Source: Durusdinium trenchii
Taxonomy: Eukaryota; Sar; Dinophyceae; Suessiales; Symbiodiniaceae
NCBI GenBank assembly: GCA_963970005.1
Contig: CAXAMN010023740.1
Span: forward strand, 705,696 to 769,695
Length of the DNA stretch: 64,000 bases
Direction of reading: 5' to 3'
A program made the translations under genes and the position numbers. Below, piece by piece: positions 54,423 to 63,489 of this stretch. The notes below the pieces were generated by a model. That model made no database searches, had not been told where the DNA came from, and was given only the letters and a program-made list of their open reading frames with translations. The stretch's first letter is position 1; each line of letters opens with the position of its first letter.

Positions 54423-55570
54423 ACGCAGCAGGGTCGTCTTGGATGGATGGCCCAGTCTTCCATGAACCTCTCTTCAGGGACATCGTCCTCAACAAAGACA
54501 CGGCACACCTCTGGGGACCAATTGTCCAGGAAGAGCTCGGCACCTTTGATGACCTGTCGAGCAAAACCTTTGGTGTAGCCACCCGCAAACTCTGCAATCG
54601 AACGTCTCTGACCCTGGAAGAGAAATGTACCCAGAGTCTGGCCATGTGGTGAAGTCCAATTGCAAGGCCTGCAGCAAGCTTCAACGATCTCTCTGGTCCC
54701 AGCCAATGCCGTTGGCTTCTTGAGCAATTCCTTGGTGTCGGGTCTTCTCCAACCATAGGAGCACATGCCGGTCTTGCCATAGTACTCATCTTCATACGCT
54801 GACTGAATGTAGGGCTCCTTCCAGGCGGCTGAGCGAAGTGGATTCTCTCCAAGGTGTGCTCTTCCCCAACGTCGCTGTTGTTTGACCACCTCGTGAACGA
54901 AGGAAAGGAAATCCTCGCGATCATCTTCTCTTCGCTGTTGGAGTTGTTCCCAGCGCTCCCAAGTCATTTCGACGCCGTAGTACTGAAGAGGGGGCCAAAC
55001 TGTGCAAGGCCAAGCAAGAACGACCAAATCAGGTTCCTCCTTCACGATGTACCTCATTGCCTCATCTCTATGCTCACCATCTTCCAAATTCCACCTTGGC
55101 AAAGTCACTGGCCCACAGCCGGTCCAACCGCGCTGAACTGCGCACATGGTGATGGCCATAGTCCACGTGAAGATCTCCAACACCTTGTAGTAGGGTCGCA
55201 CTGGTGGACGGACAGGTGGCATAGGATGCGCTCTTGGCACTGAGCGTGCCGGTCTGTGAGCATGAAAGGCTTCACAAACTTCATTCACACCGTGTCGGAC
55301 CTTTCTCTTCTTGCCCTTGGTGAACGTTGCCAAACTGCCCAAACGACTCCACCAATTCTGATGATGGTTGTTGTGGTCTTCTACTTCAGAAGCGGTGGAC
55401 TCATCTTGGCGCTGCCATTGAACTCCAAAATCATGCGATGTTGTGGTCTCATCTGATGCCTCTTCTGAGTCAGAGGTGCCAGGAATGTTGGGCTCCCGGG
55501 CATCAACTAGCGGCAATGACTCAAGATCCTCCACCAACTCCCAAAGCTCCGAGCCAGAAGCACTGGTCAC
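54416..55570 (-). CDS. element 2: cytosine-methyltransferase-like domain ORF
   Basis: 384 codons. An acidic N-terminal half with a basic patch (KGKKRKVRHG) precedes the domain: VLEIFTWTMAITMCA (motif I-like), DLVVLAWPCTVWPPLQYY (motif IV-like PC), GRAHLGENPLRSAAW (motif VI-like EN) and TGMCSYGW. It continues to AEFAGGYTKGFARQVI and the start of the integrase zinc region. It is homologous by motif order to the split domain of element 1, but here it is uninterrupted. It begins at a GTG overlapping the protease stop (CTGTGACC), again a -1 relation. Whether it binds SAM or methylates DNA is unknown. Confidence 0.72.
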   Translation of the reverse strand: MTSASGSELWELVEDLESLPLVDAREPNIPGTSDSEEASDETTTSHDFGVQWQRQDESTASEVEDHNNHHQNWWSRLGSLATFTKGKKRKVRHGVNEVCEAFHAHRPARSVPRAHPMPPVRPPVRPYYKVLEIFTWTMAITMCAVQRGWTGCGPVTLPRWNLEDGEHRDEAMRYIVKEEPDLVVLAWPCTVWPPLQYYGVEMTWERWEQLQQRREDDREDFLSFVHEVVKQQRRWGRAHLGENPLRSAAWKEPYIQSAYEDEYYGKTGMCSYGWRRPDTKELLKKPTALAGTREIVEACCRPCNWTSPHGQTLGTFLFQGQRRSIAEFAGGYTKGFARQVIKGAELFLDNWSPEVCRVFVEDDVPEERFMEDWAIHPRRPCCVC

Positions 55571-56430
55571 AGAAGCAATCTGTATGGAAACGTCCTCAAC
55601 TGTTCATAGAGCTCTTGAAGAGCACCATCGGTCTGGAACTCATCGAGATTGCCATACTCAAAGAGGTTGAGGCCAGGATGCCTGGTAGCTGTGAGATGTG
55701 ACACGCCCATGGCGACCATCTGCCGATCATGGAACTTGAACACGACATGCCAACGAGCCATGTCCGCAGGTCCAATGAGGCCAGGACAATCCACTGCATC
55801 TTTCTCAACCACCGACATTCTCACCCAGCTGTTGTGTCCATGAAGACCAATCGGGTAGATGTGAGCCACTTGTGACTGGATGGGCTCACCAGCACCAAAC
55901 TTGAACAACTCGGCTTCCTGGACGGTGGTCCAAGTCAGGCCACGCCTTTGAAGCTCATGCTGGAAGCGCTGGTGCCAATGAAGTCCTCCCACAGCGGTCT
56001 TACACCCAGAGTCGCCAATGGCCAGCAGCTCTTGTGGTAGAAGGCCTTGCACAGGCGGTTCATCTGCGACATAGGACCCATGCGCATGCCAACAGAGAAC
56101 GTTCAAATCACAGCCGCGACACCTGGCAAAGTGACCATGTTGATTCGCTGACAGCGCAACTTTGAAAAGGGATGCTTGCACCGCTGCTGCTTCTCATCCG
56201 GGACTGAGGAGCCTTCTGAAGGATGCAGATAGCCATGCCGGTCAACACGCTCATCATAGAGAGCTTGCCTGAACTCATCGAGCTTCTTCTTGCGAACATT
56301 GGTGGGCAGCTCATCTGAAGGAGGTCGCAAAGTGGTGTTCTCACGACCAGGAGCCACTTCTGTCTTGCGTGAAGGAACATCTGTGGATGCTGCGGCTCTG
56401 TCTCTTCGATGCTCCTTGCTTCTCTACTCG
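55567..56430 (-). CDS. element 2: protease region with upstream zinc-binding segment
   Basis: The first part (frame of 56103-56357) reads RENTTLRPPSDELPTNVRKK and QQRCKHPFSK, then shifts into the frame 55567-56181 with GHFARCRGCDLNV. Across the shift this gives C/H...CX2C, a probable zinc-binding module. The retropepsin active site follows as LLAIGDSGCKTAVGG, DSG in place of DTG, then YPIGLHGHNSWVRMSVVEKD and DCPGLIGPADM. Ends at TGA, 55567. One frameshift makes it defective as a single protein. Confidence 0.72.
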
Positions 56431-56601
56431 CACTTCCCACGACCCTTTACACCACACCATAAGCTTCGCTCATTTGTGCGCCCATCCATTCATCGTTCCA
56501 TCTGGGCGCTTGTTTGACCCGTCCCCGTGTTTCTTTCCATCTCTTTCCTTTGCCTTTGTCTCCTCACTTACTTCTGTGCTGGTGCCTCGTGGTTGCGTCA
56601 G

Positions 56602-56718
56602 GTTCTCAGCTCCTGGCTTGTCGCTCAGATGGTGGATGAGAACTCGGTCTTCTACACTCGCCTCAACCCCGCTGGCCGCTGTAGCGCGGCCGAGCAGCTG
56701 CGGCCGAGCCTGCTGATG
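56602..56718 (+). CDS. captured host-like exon inside element 2 (antisense to it)
   Basis: 39 codons: VLSSWLVAQMVDENSVFYTR then LNPAGRCSAAEQLRPSLLM. A long pyrimidine tract and TTGCGTCAG precede it, and GTGAGG follows. It is a textbook phase-0 exon on the + strand, opposite to the retroelement reading direction. It lies between the Gag and protease parts, in about 0.5 kb with no retroelement homology. It may be a host gene fragment carried in by the element or inserted later. Protein family not recognised. Confidence 0.55.
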
Positions 56719-56989
56719 GTGAGGGCGCCGGTCCGAGGGATGAGACTTCGGATTCCTATAGCGCATCCTAGAGGCTTCGCTCCTTTTTGAGACACGTCAG
56801 TTCAAGTGTTGCCAAAATTTATGTGCCATGTGGGCCGTGCTGAAAACAGAGAAAGGACCATGTGGAAGCGAAGCTTTTGAAACCTGACGCCAGCACCTCA
56901 CCTGCTGTGGAAAAATATGTCATGTCTGTGCTCTTCCTGTGTGGGTGGCAGCCTAGGAAAACAGAAAAAAGTATGCCCTTATTTGCCCC

Positions 56990-57766
56990 AGCCCACCCCC
57001 AGGGTAAGTTCTTAAGCTGCCTGTAAAGCTCTTTCTTCTGAGTCTTGCACATGTACTCCAATGCCATCATGGCCTCCGAAGGGCCCACCTTTGTCACACG
57101 ATCTTCATCTTCAGGTAGGCGAGGCATGGCATAGCCCTTGGCTGCACTCTTGGCTGCATGAACAGGGACTTGATATTCACCGCCAGGAGACTCATGGTTG
57201 GGCTCAACACGTTCAAACTCAGAAGAGCTTGAGGAAGCATAGTCCAAAAGCAAACTGCCTCGCTTGTCCGCCCGATCCTTCATCGGGATGATTGATGTCG
57301 AAGCGCCACAGCGTGAACAGAAGCGATCTTCAGCCTTCAGCTCATGAACACATTCAGGACAAAGGAATGGACATGCATTGGCGCTCCGTGCTCCCTTCTT
57401 CGGCGGCTCCTTCGGTGGTGACATCTTCTGAGCCAGGAAGGCGAAGTTGACCTCATGGATCTTCATCTGGGAAGCAGGCACTGAAGGTCCAACGTGTTTC
57501 ACCGTGAATGCTTCCTTGGCAGTCTTCTCAACTGATGCCACCTCAGGCGTCTCGAGGAAGTTGACACGCTTGACACTCTTGACCTTGGGCTGAAAGGGTT
57601 TGTCCTCACCGGACTTCACCTTGGGACATTCTGGATCACCTCGCCAATGTCCTCGAGTGCCACAACTGGAGCATGTGGCTTGCTTCCTTGGATCTGGCCG
57701 CTCTTGACTGGCTCTCGGCATGGGCTTGGATGGATGCCCTCGCTTGACTGGGCTGTTCATAACCAA
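56990..57766 (-). CDS. element 2: Gag nucleocapsid part with two zinc motifs
   Basis: Opens NSPVKRGHPSKPMPRAS, then CSSCGTRGHWRGDPEC, a CCHC-type knuckle with a longer last spacing than element 1. Further on, CPECVHELKAEDRFCSRCG is a CX2C...CX2C zinc ribbon. Then come an acidic/Ser-rich stretch and MMALEYMCKTQKKELYRQL. The frame stays open to 56819, but the last about 55 codons look like read-through into inserted DNA. RNA binding is the expected role of the knuckle. Confidence 0.75.
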
Positions 57767-58564
57767 TCCTAATCCCCCCCCGGATTGCGGATTAGGTACG
57801 TTTACGGAATAGGTGGTTTGCGCGGATTGCGGATTAGGTTGGGGTTGGATAAGGTGGCCCTTGCTGAGATATTCTGAAATAATGGATTATTTGTGGATCG
57901 CTAGGATCTATTCCCTAGAAGTCCAAAGACTATTTTCGGCACCACCCAAGTAAAGGAAATTCCTTTTCCAATCATCCAAACACCATTCTGAAAATAGTCT
58001 TTGACTTTCAGGGTATCGTCACCCCACCAAACTTAGAAACCTTGCCTTGGCTGACACTTGGAAAGTGTGAGACGGGCCCACAAGAGCAGCACTGGGGCTC
58101 AAGACTGAAGACGGGCGAAAGCCATGCCGCGCAGTTCACCGGCAAAGGGCATGCCGAAGCGTCAGGGGCTGCAAACCTTCCAGGTGTTTCCCCGTGAGCA
58201 CCAGGTTGGCCCCAAGCAGGGGAGCATGCTTTGGAGGGCTTTGAGTCCGGAGGCCCCATGGCTGGGCAACGCTTCGGTTTTGGTGTAGCAGATGGGGTCT
58301 CGGGCATTTCTCTTCCGAGTCGCGCAGATAGAGTCGCTTCCACCAGCTTAGAGAGATACGGGCGTGCCCTTCCATTAAAACAGGCTCTCTTTTGGTTTTC
58401 TATGACTTGGAAACGTCGGGGGGGCAATACCAGTGCAAGTCCAAGAGACAACCAAGAGAGATCGCGGGAGCAAACCTTCTTTGCCCACCTGGCATGAAAG
58501 CGCTTCTTCGGGTATTACTGGTTACAACCATGGACCACGCAAATACTTTTACAACGACTATTCT

Positions 58565-58605
58565 TACAGCAACAACTACTACTTCTACTTCGACTACTAG
58601 TGTTG

Positions 58606-58641
<36 letters not shown>

Positions 58642-58724
58642 GTACTACTACTACCACGACGACGACGACTACTACTACTACTACTACTCCCACTACTATG
58701 ACTACCACTACAAATACTACCGGG
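58565..58724 (+). repeat. (ACT)n microsatellite of left arm
   Basis: Imperfect (ACT)n with ACG and CCA variants. Its inner edge (CCACTAC...ACTACCGGGAAAAGC) is the reverse complement of the outer edge of the right arm near 61906-61960, tying both arms together. The threonine-rich frame across it is not a gene. Confidence 0.85.
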
Positions 58725-58911
58725 AAAAGCAATCCCCGAAAAGCTACCTTCCATGCGAAATGCTATTTCGGGGATTGCTTTTCAACATTACTTCTACCAC
58801 CACTAGAACGAATACTGCTAGTAGGAGAACGACCACTACTATCACTACTTGAAAAAGCAATCCCCGAAAAGCTTCCTTCCATGCGAAAACGCTATTTCGG
58901 GAATTGCTTTT
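58725..58911. repeat. two hairpin units of left arm
   Basis: Hairpins 58725-58782 and 58853-58911 share arms AAAAGCAATCCCCGAAA / TTTCGGGGATTGCTTTT (one mismatch in the second) and loops of about 24 nt containing CCTTCCATGCGAAA. They are in reverse orientation relative to the right-arm units. Confidence 0.9.
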
Positions 58912-58929
58912 CAACATTACTTCTACCAC

Positions 58930-59200
58930 CAGTTTTTGCCTGGAACACCAAGGCAAAGGAGGAAAGGCCCGGCAACCTTGCCAAGTTTGCGGACGCTTTG
59001 TGGCAGACCAACAGTGGTCCTGGGAACAACACTTCATGAGCTCTCCAAATTGCCGCCCAGAAGGTGGCAAGGCTGGTGGCCGTAAAAGGGGAGATGAGCG
59101 CCCAGCAGCCCCAGCAGTGGAACAACGTGTGCCAGTGCCAGCACAGGCTGAAGCTCCAACACTTGCTGGGGTAAGCCTGCCAACCGCTGCGAACAGTAGC
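58930..59200 (+). CDS. C2H2-type zinc-finger-like fragment in centre of foldback composite
   Basis: The frame reads LEHQGKGGKARQPCQVCGRF then VADQQWSWEQHFMSSPNCRP. The CxxC...H...C pattern resembles zinc fingers common in dinoflagellate retroelement-associated and host proteins. A Gly/Lys/Arg then Pro/Ala-rich tail follows. It is on the + strand, opposite to element 2. No start or clear splice flanks; probably a captured fragment. Confidence 0.45.
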
Positions 59201-59900
59201 TCCAGTTTCACTTCCTCGGGTGTGGGTCAGATGGACCCGTCTCACCTGTCTACGTCCTTTCTTTCCCTTGGCCACTTGTGCAAAGGGCAAGGGTACAACG
59301 CACAGTGAACTCCACACTCCAGACAGGCAGCGCGGCAGCGCAAAACATTTACTGTGCTCACCTAAGCTAAGGGACCGAGGGATGTGCATATTCAATTTCC
59401 ATTGTTGTAGTAGTAGATGAGATGCCAAATTCCGAGTTACAGAGCCAGTCTGGAGAATGAACTGCCAAACATGGATAGGGGGGCTAAGGGTTGGGCTAGG
59501 GAAACCGGTGTAGTGTTTCTATAGAGCCAGTCGACAGACCACCTGTTGACAGAGCACGAAGCGGAAAATTGCCAAGACCTACATTGGAGTCAATCCAGCC
59601 GGCCGCAGATTCTAGGAGAGATTTTGAAGAGATGTCTTTGTCCCACTAGTAATAGTAGCAAGAAATGAGAGCCGCAGGGAAGCCCTTTCACCGAGGTCAA
59701 GAAGTGTGGAGCCAATGTTCTTCCCACCCAAACCGGGGCTAGTATCATTCCTGAGATGCCCACCGCGTGCTTGATTGCAAGGGTGCTAGGATTGAGCTCA
59801 TCACGCAACAACAAAAGCAAAGTTTAACTTGGTGTAGGCTCAGTAGAGAAAGGGGCTCGACGCGCATCAAGCGCTAATTGTCCAGGTAGTCCGCCGCATC
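59200..59900. other. central part of foldback composite, no gene seen
   Basis: Unique-looking sequence without recognised motif, ending where GTA/GTC trinucleotide repeats of the right arm begin. Confidence 0.5.
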
Positions 59901-59919
59901 GTACCTGCAAAGTAGGAGT

Positions 59920-61915
59920 AGTAGTAGTAGTCGTCGTCGTCGTCGTCGCAGTAGCAGTAGCAGTAGCAGTAGCAGCAGCAGCAGCAGGAGGAGGAGGAGT
60001 AGTAGTAGTAGTAGTAGTTCGTAAAACTACTAGCAGTAGTCGTTCTAGCGGTGGTAGAAGTAATGTTGAAAGGCAATCCCCGAAATAGCGTTTCCGCATG
60101 AAAGGATGCATTTCGGGGATTGCTTTTTCAAGCAGTGATAGTAGTGGTCGTTTTCCTACTAGCAGTAGTCATTCTAGTGGTGGTAGAAATGTTGAAAAGC
60201 AATCCCCGAAATAGCGTTTTCGCATGGAAGGAAGCTTTTCGGGGATTGCTTTTTCAAGTATAGTGATAGTAGTGGTCTTTTCCTACTAGCAGTAGTCGTT
60301 CGAGTGGTGGTTGTACCAGTGTGGGAAAAGCCGCGTTTTCGCATGGAAGGTAGCTGTTCGGGGATTGCTTTTTCAAGTAGTGATAGTAGTGGTCGTGATG
60401 CCACTAGCAGTAAGTTGTTCTAATGGTGGTAGTCGTAACGTTCAAAAGCAATCCCCGAAATAGCGTTTCCGCATGAAAGGATGCTTTTCGGGGATTGCTT
60501 TTTCAAGCAGTGATAGTAGTGGTCGTTTTCCTACTAGCAGTAGTCATTCTAGTGGTGGTAGAAGTAATGTTGAAAAGCAATCCCCGAAATAGCGTTTTCG
60601 CCTGGAAGGATGCTTTTCGGGGATTGCTTTTTCAAGCAGTGATAATAGTGGTCGTTTTCCTACTAGTAGTAGTCGTTCTAGTGGTGGTAGAAGATGTTGA
60701 AAAGCGATCCCCGAAATAGCGTTTTCGCATGGAAAGTAGCTTTTCGGGGATTGCTTTTTCAAGTAGTGATAGTAGTGGTCGTTTTCCTACTAGCAGTAGT
60801 CGTTCTAGTGGTGGTAGTACCATTGTGGGAAAAGCAATCCCCGAAATAGCACTTTCGCATGGAATGTAGCTGTTCGGGGATTGCCTTTTTAAGCAGTGAT
60901 AGTAGCGGTCGTTTTCCTACTAGCAGTAGTCGTTCTAGTGGTGGTAGTACCAGTGTGGGAAAAGCAATCCCCGAAATAGCGTTTCCGCATGGAAGGATGC
61001 TTTTCGGGGATTGCTTTTTCAAGCAGTGATAGTAGCGGTCGTTTTCCTACTAGCAGTAGTCATTCTAGTGGTGGTTGAAGTAATGTTGAAAAGCAATCCC
61101 CGAAATAACGTTATCGCATGGAAGGAAGCTTTTCGGGGATTGCTTTTTAAAGCAGTGATAGTAGTGGTCGTTTTCCTACTAGCAGTAGTCGTTCTAGTGG
61201 TGGTAGTACCAGTGTGGGAAAAGCAATCCCCGAAATAGCGTTTTCGCATGGAAGGATGCTTTTCGGGGATTGCTTTTTCAAGCAGTGATAGTAGTGGTCG
61301 TTTTCCTACTAGTAGTAGTCGTTCTAGTGGTGGTAGAAGTAATGTTGAAAAGCAATCCCCGAAATAGCGTTTTCGCATGGAAGGTAGCTTTTCGGGGATT
61401 GCTTTTTCAAGTATAGTGATAGTAGTGGTCGTTTTCCTACTGGCAGTAGTCGTTCTAGTGGTGGTAGTACCAGTGTGGGAAAAGCAATCCCCGAAATGGC
61501 GTTTTCGCATGGAATGTAGCTGTTTGGGGATTGCTTTTTCAAGCAGTGATAGTAGTGGTCGTTTTCCTACTAGCAGTAGTCGTTCTAGTGGTGGTAGTAC
61601 CAGTGTGGGAAAAGCAATCCCCGAAATAGCGTTTTCGCATGGAAGGATGCTTTTCGGGGATTGCTTTTTCAAGCAGTGATAGTAGTGGTCGTTTTCCTAC
61701 TAGTCGTAGTGGTTCTAGTGATGGTAGAATAAGGTTGAAAAGCAATCCCCGAAATCGCGTTTGCGCATGGAGGGCAGCTTTTCGGGGATTGCTTTTTCAA
61801 GCAGTGATAGTAGTGGTTGTTTTCTTACTAGTAGTAGTCGTTCTAGTGATGGTAGAAGTAAGGTTGAAAAGCAATCCCCCGAAAACTGGAAGGATGCTTT
61901 TCGGGGATTGCTTTT
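59920..61915. repeat. tandem array of 15 hairpin units (right arm)
   Basis: Units of about 125-130 bp begin near 60066, 60197, 60327, 60446, 60573, 60698, 60830, 60958, 61088, 61218, 61347, 61478, 61608, 61738 and 61866. Each contains an inverted repeat AAAAGCAATCCCCGAAA / TTTCGGGGATTGCTTTT with a loop based on TAGCGTTTTCGCATGGAAGG. The linker is AGTGATAGTAGTGGTCG plus TTTTCCTACTAGCAGTAGTC. The third unit has lost its left arm; the last has a short loop. Two linker endings (GTACCAGTGTGGG and GAAGTAATGTTG) recur, hinting at higher-order duplication. A (GTC/GTA/GCA) run of about 100 nt precedes the array. Confidence 0.92.
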
Positions 61916-61950
61916 CCCGGTAGTATTTGCAGTAGTAGTAATAGTAGTGG

Positions 61951-61985
<35 letters not shown>

Positions 61986-62040
61986 ACAGTAGTAGTAGTA
62001 GTAGTAGTAGTAGCAGTAGTGCTTCTAGTGGTGGTAGTAC
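61916..62040 (+). repeat. (AGT)n microsatellite of right arm
   Basis: Imperfect (AGT)n closing the hairpin array. Reverse complement in pattern and in edge sequence to 58565-58724. Confidence 0.88.
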
Positions 62041-62178
62041 TAGGTAGGACGTGATTGCATTAGGATATGGCGTAGGTAGTAGGATTATGGATTATAGCCA
62101 GGATTACGGATTAAAACGGATTGCGCGCAATTCGCGGTTTAGACGGATTGCGGATTGTGCTGTTTAGGCCCGTCGGGC

Positions 62179-62917
62179 TTACGAACAGCTCAGCTTGAAG
62201 CTCCTCCATTTCTTCTTCTCAGCGACTTGATCCTTTGCACGCCAACCAGCAGCCCAGGCTTCGTTCAACTCCTCATGCGTCACCGACTCCTCCTCCGGCT
62301 CATCGTCTTCATTGCCATCTTCCGGCATGTCTTCTTCACAAAGCTCTTCGTGCATAGGCCTCATCATGCTCCAGATCTGCCTCCTCATCATCATCAAATG
62401 GCAGTCCATCATCTTCTGCCATCGCGACATGAGCACCATGGCCCTTGCCGCTTCCTCTCTTCTTGAAGCGTGAGGTCGTTGAAGAGGCTCTAGTGGAAGA
62501 TGCCATCGAAGCTGAGGACATACAGCGAGACCACAGACACGGCACTGACCTCCGGATCCTCTGTCATCGGTGACGAAGGGCCTTCTCGATCTCCTTGGCA
62601 TAGCACTGTGAAAGATATCTAGGCGTAGAGGGAAGCACGAACAAGAAGCCGCTGTGCTGCTCGAAATCCTCTTGAGATGGAGAAGTCACTGAACCCTCAC
62701 TCCCAGTCTTCCAAGGATCACCATTCGGCTGCTGCCAAGGATCCGGTGGTGGAACATCAGGCGGCGGTGGCGTGTCCACAGCCGTAGGCCCACCGGTGTC
62801 TGTTGAAGCACGCCCTGGATCAGCCTTAAGACTCCAGGTCTGGCGGATGCAGCAGTCTTCGTCGCCATCGACAAAGGGGGTGCAGGCAGGCAGCCTATGT
62901 TTCAACCCCAAAACCAC
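62179..62917 (-). CDS. element 2: Gag N-terminal part (frameshifted)
   Basis: Three overlapping minus frames each carry part. 62564-62917 is Pro/Asp-rich (PPPPDVPPPDPWQQP, GFLFVLPSTPRYLSQ). 62336-62545 reads SRFKKRGSGKGHGAH and DDGLPFDDDEEADLEHD. 62179-62601 ends ELNEAWAAGWRAKDQVAEKK, a pattern typical of dinoflagellate copia Gag before the knuckle. At least two frameshifts, then the foldback insert interrupts it. Confidence 0.6.
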
Positions 62918-62953
62918 TGCTGCACCAAATGACCCGGTCGGGAGCCCCTCAGG

Positions 62954-62965
62954 GCTCCGCTACCA
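62954..62965 (-). promoter_or_regulatory. primer binding site of element 2
   Basis: TGGTAGCGGAGC on the minus strand, one base from the 5' LTR, identical to the site of element 1. Initiator-tRNA-type primer. Confidence 0.8.
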
Positions 62966-62966
62966 A

Positions 62967-63146
62967 TATGCGGACAATTGGGGGATCGACCAACCCAAAC
63001 GCAAACCCTCAAAAGAAAGCAAATGCAACCGAAGCGGGCTTTTCGCAATTCGCGCACATGTGGCTGCGGCTGCGGGGTTCAACACCTAGTAGCAAGCGGC
63101 TCGAATGTCACGACAAGCAACCAACATGCGAACCATCTTTCTTCAC
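62967..63146 (-). repeat. 5' LTR of element 2
   Basis: 180-bp partner of 53532-53730, with deletions near 63022 and 63047 and a duplicated GGCTGC. Confidence 0.9.
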
Positions 63147-63152
63147 AGATGG
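63147..63152. repeat. target-site duplication of element 2, right copy
   Basis: AGATGG, identical to 53526-53531. Confidence 0.85.
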
Positions 63153-63489
63153 AAGATAGTTGGCTTCGGAGACGCGGCTGCAATCTCCTCTGCCAACAAA
63201 TGTCAGTCTCATCATAGTCATCATAAAGAGATAATCACCAGCAAATCCAGCTCACTCGTTGGGTGCTCCCTGCTGATGTCGTTAGTGCGCCTGTAGCTAT
63301 TGGATGCTATTCGCACCATCCAAGAGTTATTGGTGTCCCCACCAACAAACCCTTCCTTTCACGTCCATCGTTAGGCGGTCGCACCGGGCGCCCAAACGCA
63401 GTGCCCGAACTGTGGTGCCTTGGCCACATGTTGTTCGATCAAAGGAAAGCTGATCGAAACCTGCATGTTTAAAAAACAATAGGATTAAC

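Larger units (their letters stand above)
57767..62165. mobile_element. foldback-like composite inserted in gag of element 2
   Basis: Separates the two Gag parts of element 2. The outer edges on both sides carry degenerate CGGATTGCGGATTA repeats (57778-57870 and 62080-62160). Inside are long inverted arms made of trinucleotide repeats and hairpin units. The left arm, about 58540-58935, is (ACT)n plus two hairpins. The right arm, about 59900-62040, has 15 hairpins plus (AGT)n. The centre (58935-59880) has a zinc-finger-like exon fragment. Tandem-repeat-built inverted termini are the hallmark of Foldback-type DNA transposons. No transposase was recognised and no target duplication is certain. 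Confidence 0.6.
53532..63146 (-). mobile_element. degenerate copia-type LTR retrotransposon with nested inserts (element 2)
   Basis: A 9.6-kb minus-strand element bounded by related LTRs and a perfect 6-bp target duplication. Minus-strand order: LTR, primer site, Gag N-terminal part, a 4.4-kb foldback-like insert, Gag zinc knuckle part, an antisense exon-like insert, protease, methyltransferase-like domain, integrase zinc region, RNase H, LTR. The integrase core and reverse transcriptase are missing, so it cannot move by itself. LTRs differ by several substitutions and indels, making it older than element 1. Domain order, LTR end sequence and primer site match element 1, so the two belong to related families. 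Confidence 0.88.

Noticed and set aside
58392..59039. Threonine-rich 215-codon frame and valine-rich counterparts
   Set aside because: Products of (ACT)n/(AGT)n trinucleotide repeats; only the part after about 58930 is protein-like.
59920..61915. CRISPR array
   Set aside because: Units repeat about every 128 bp, but both stems and linkers are repeated and there are no unique spacers or cas genes; the setting is eukaryotic.
60495..61923. Open frames across the hairpin array, both strands
   Set aside because: They repeat with the array unit and reflect its composition, not selection on a protein.
57753..62195. Inverted GCTGTTC-TAA sequences at the two edges of the foldback insert as terminal inverted repeats
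   Set aside because: Only about 11 of 13 bases match and both lie in or next to gag codons; could be chance, so it was not used to set the ends.
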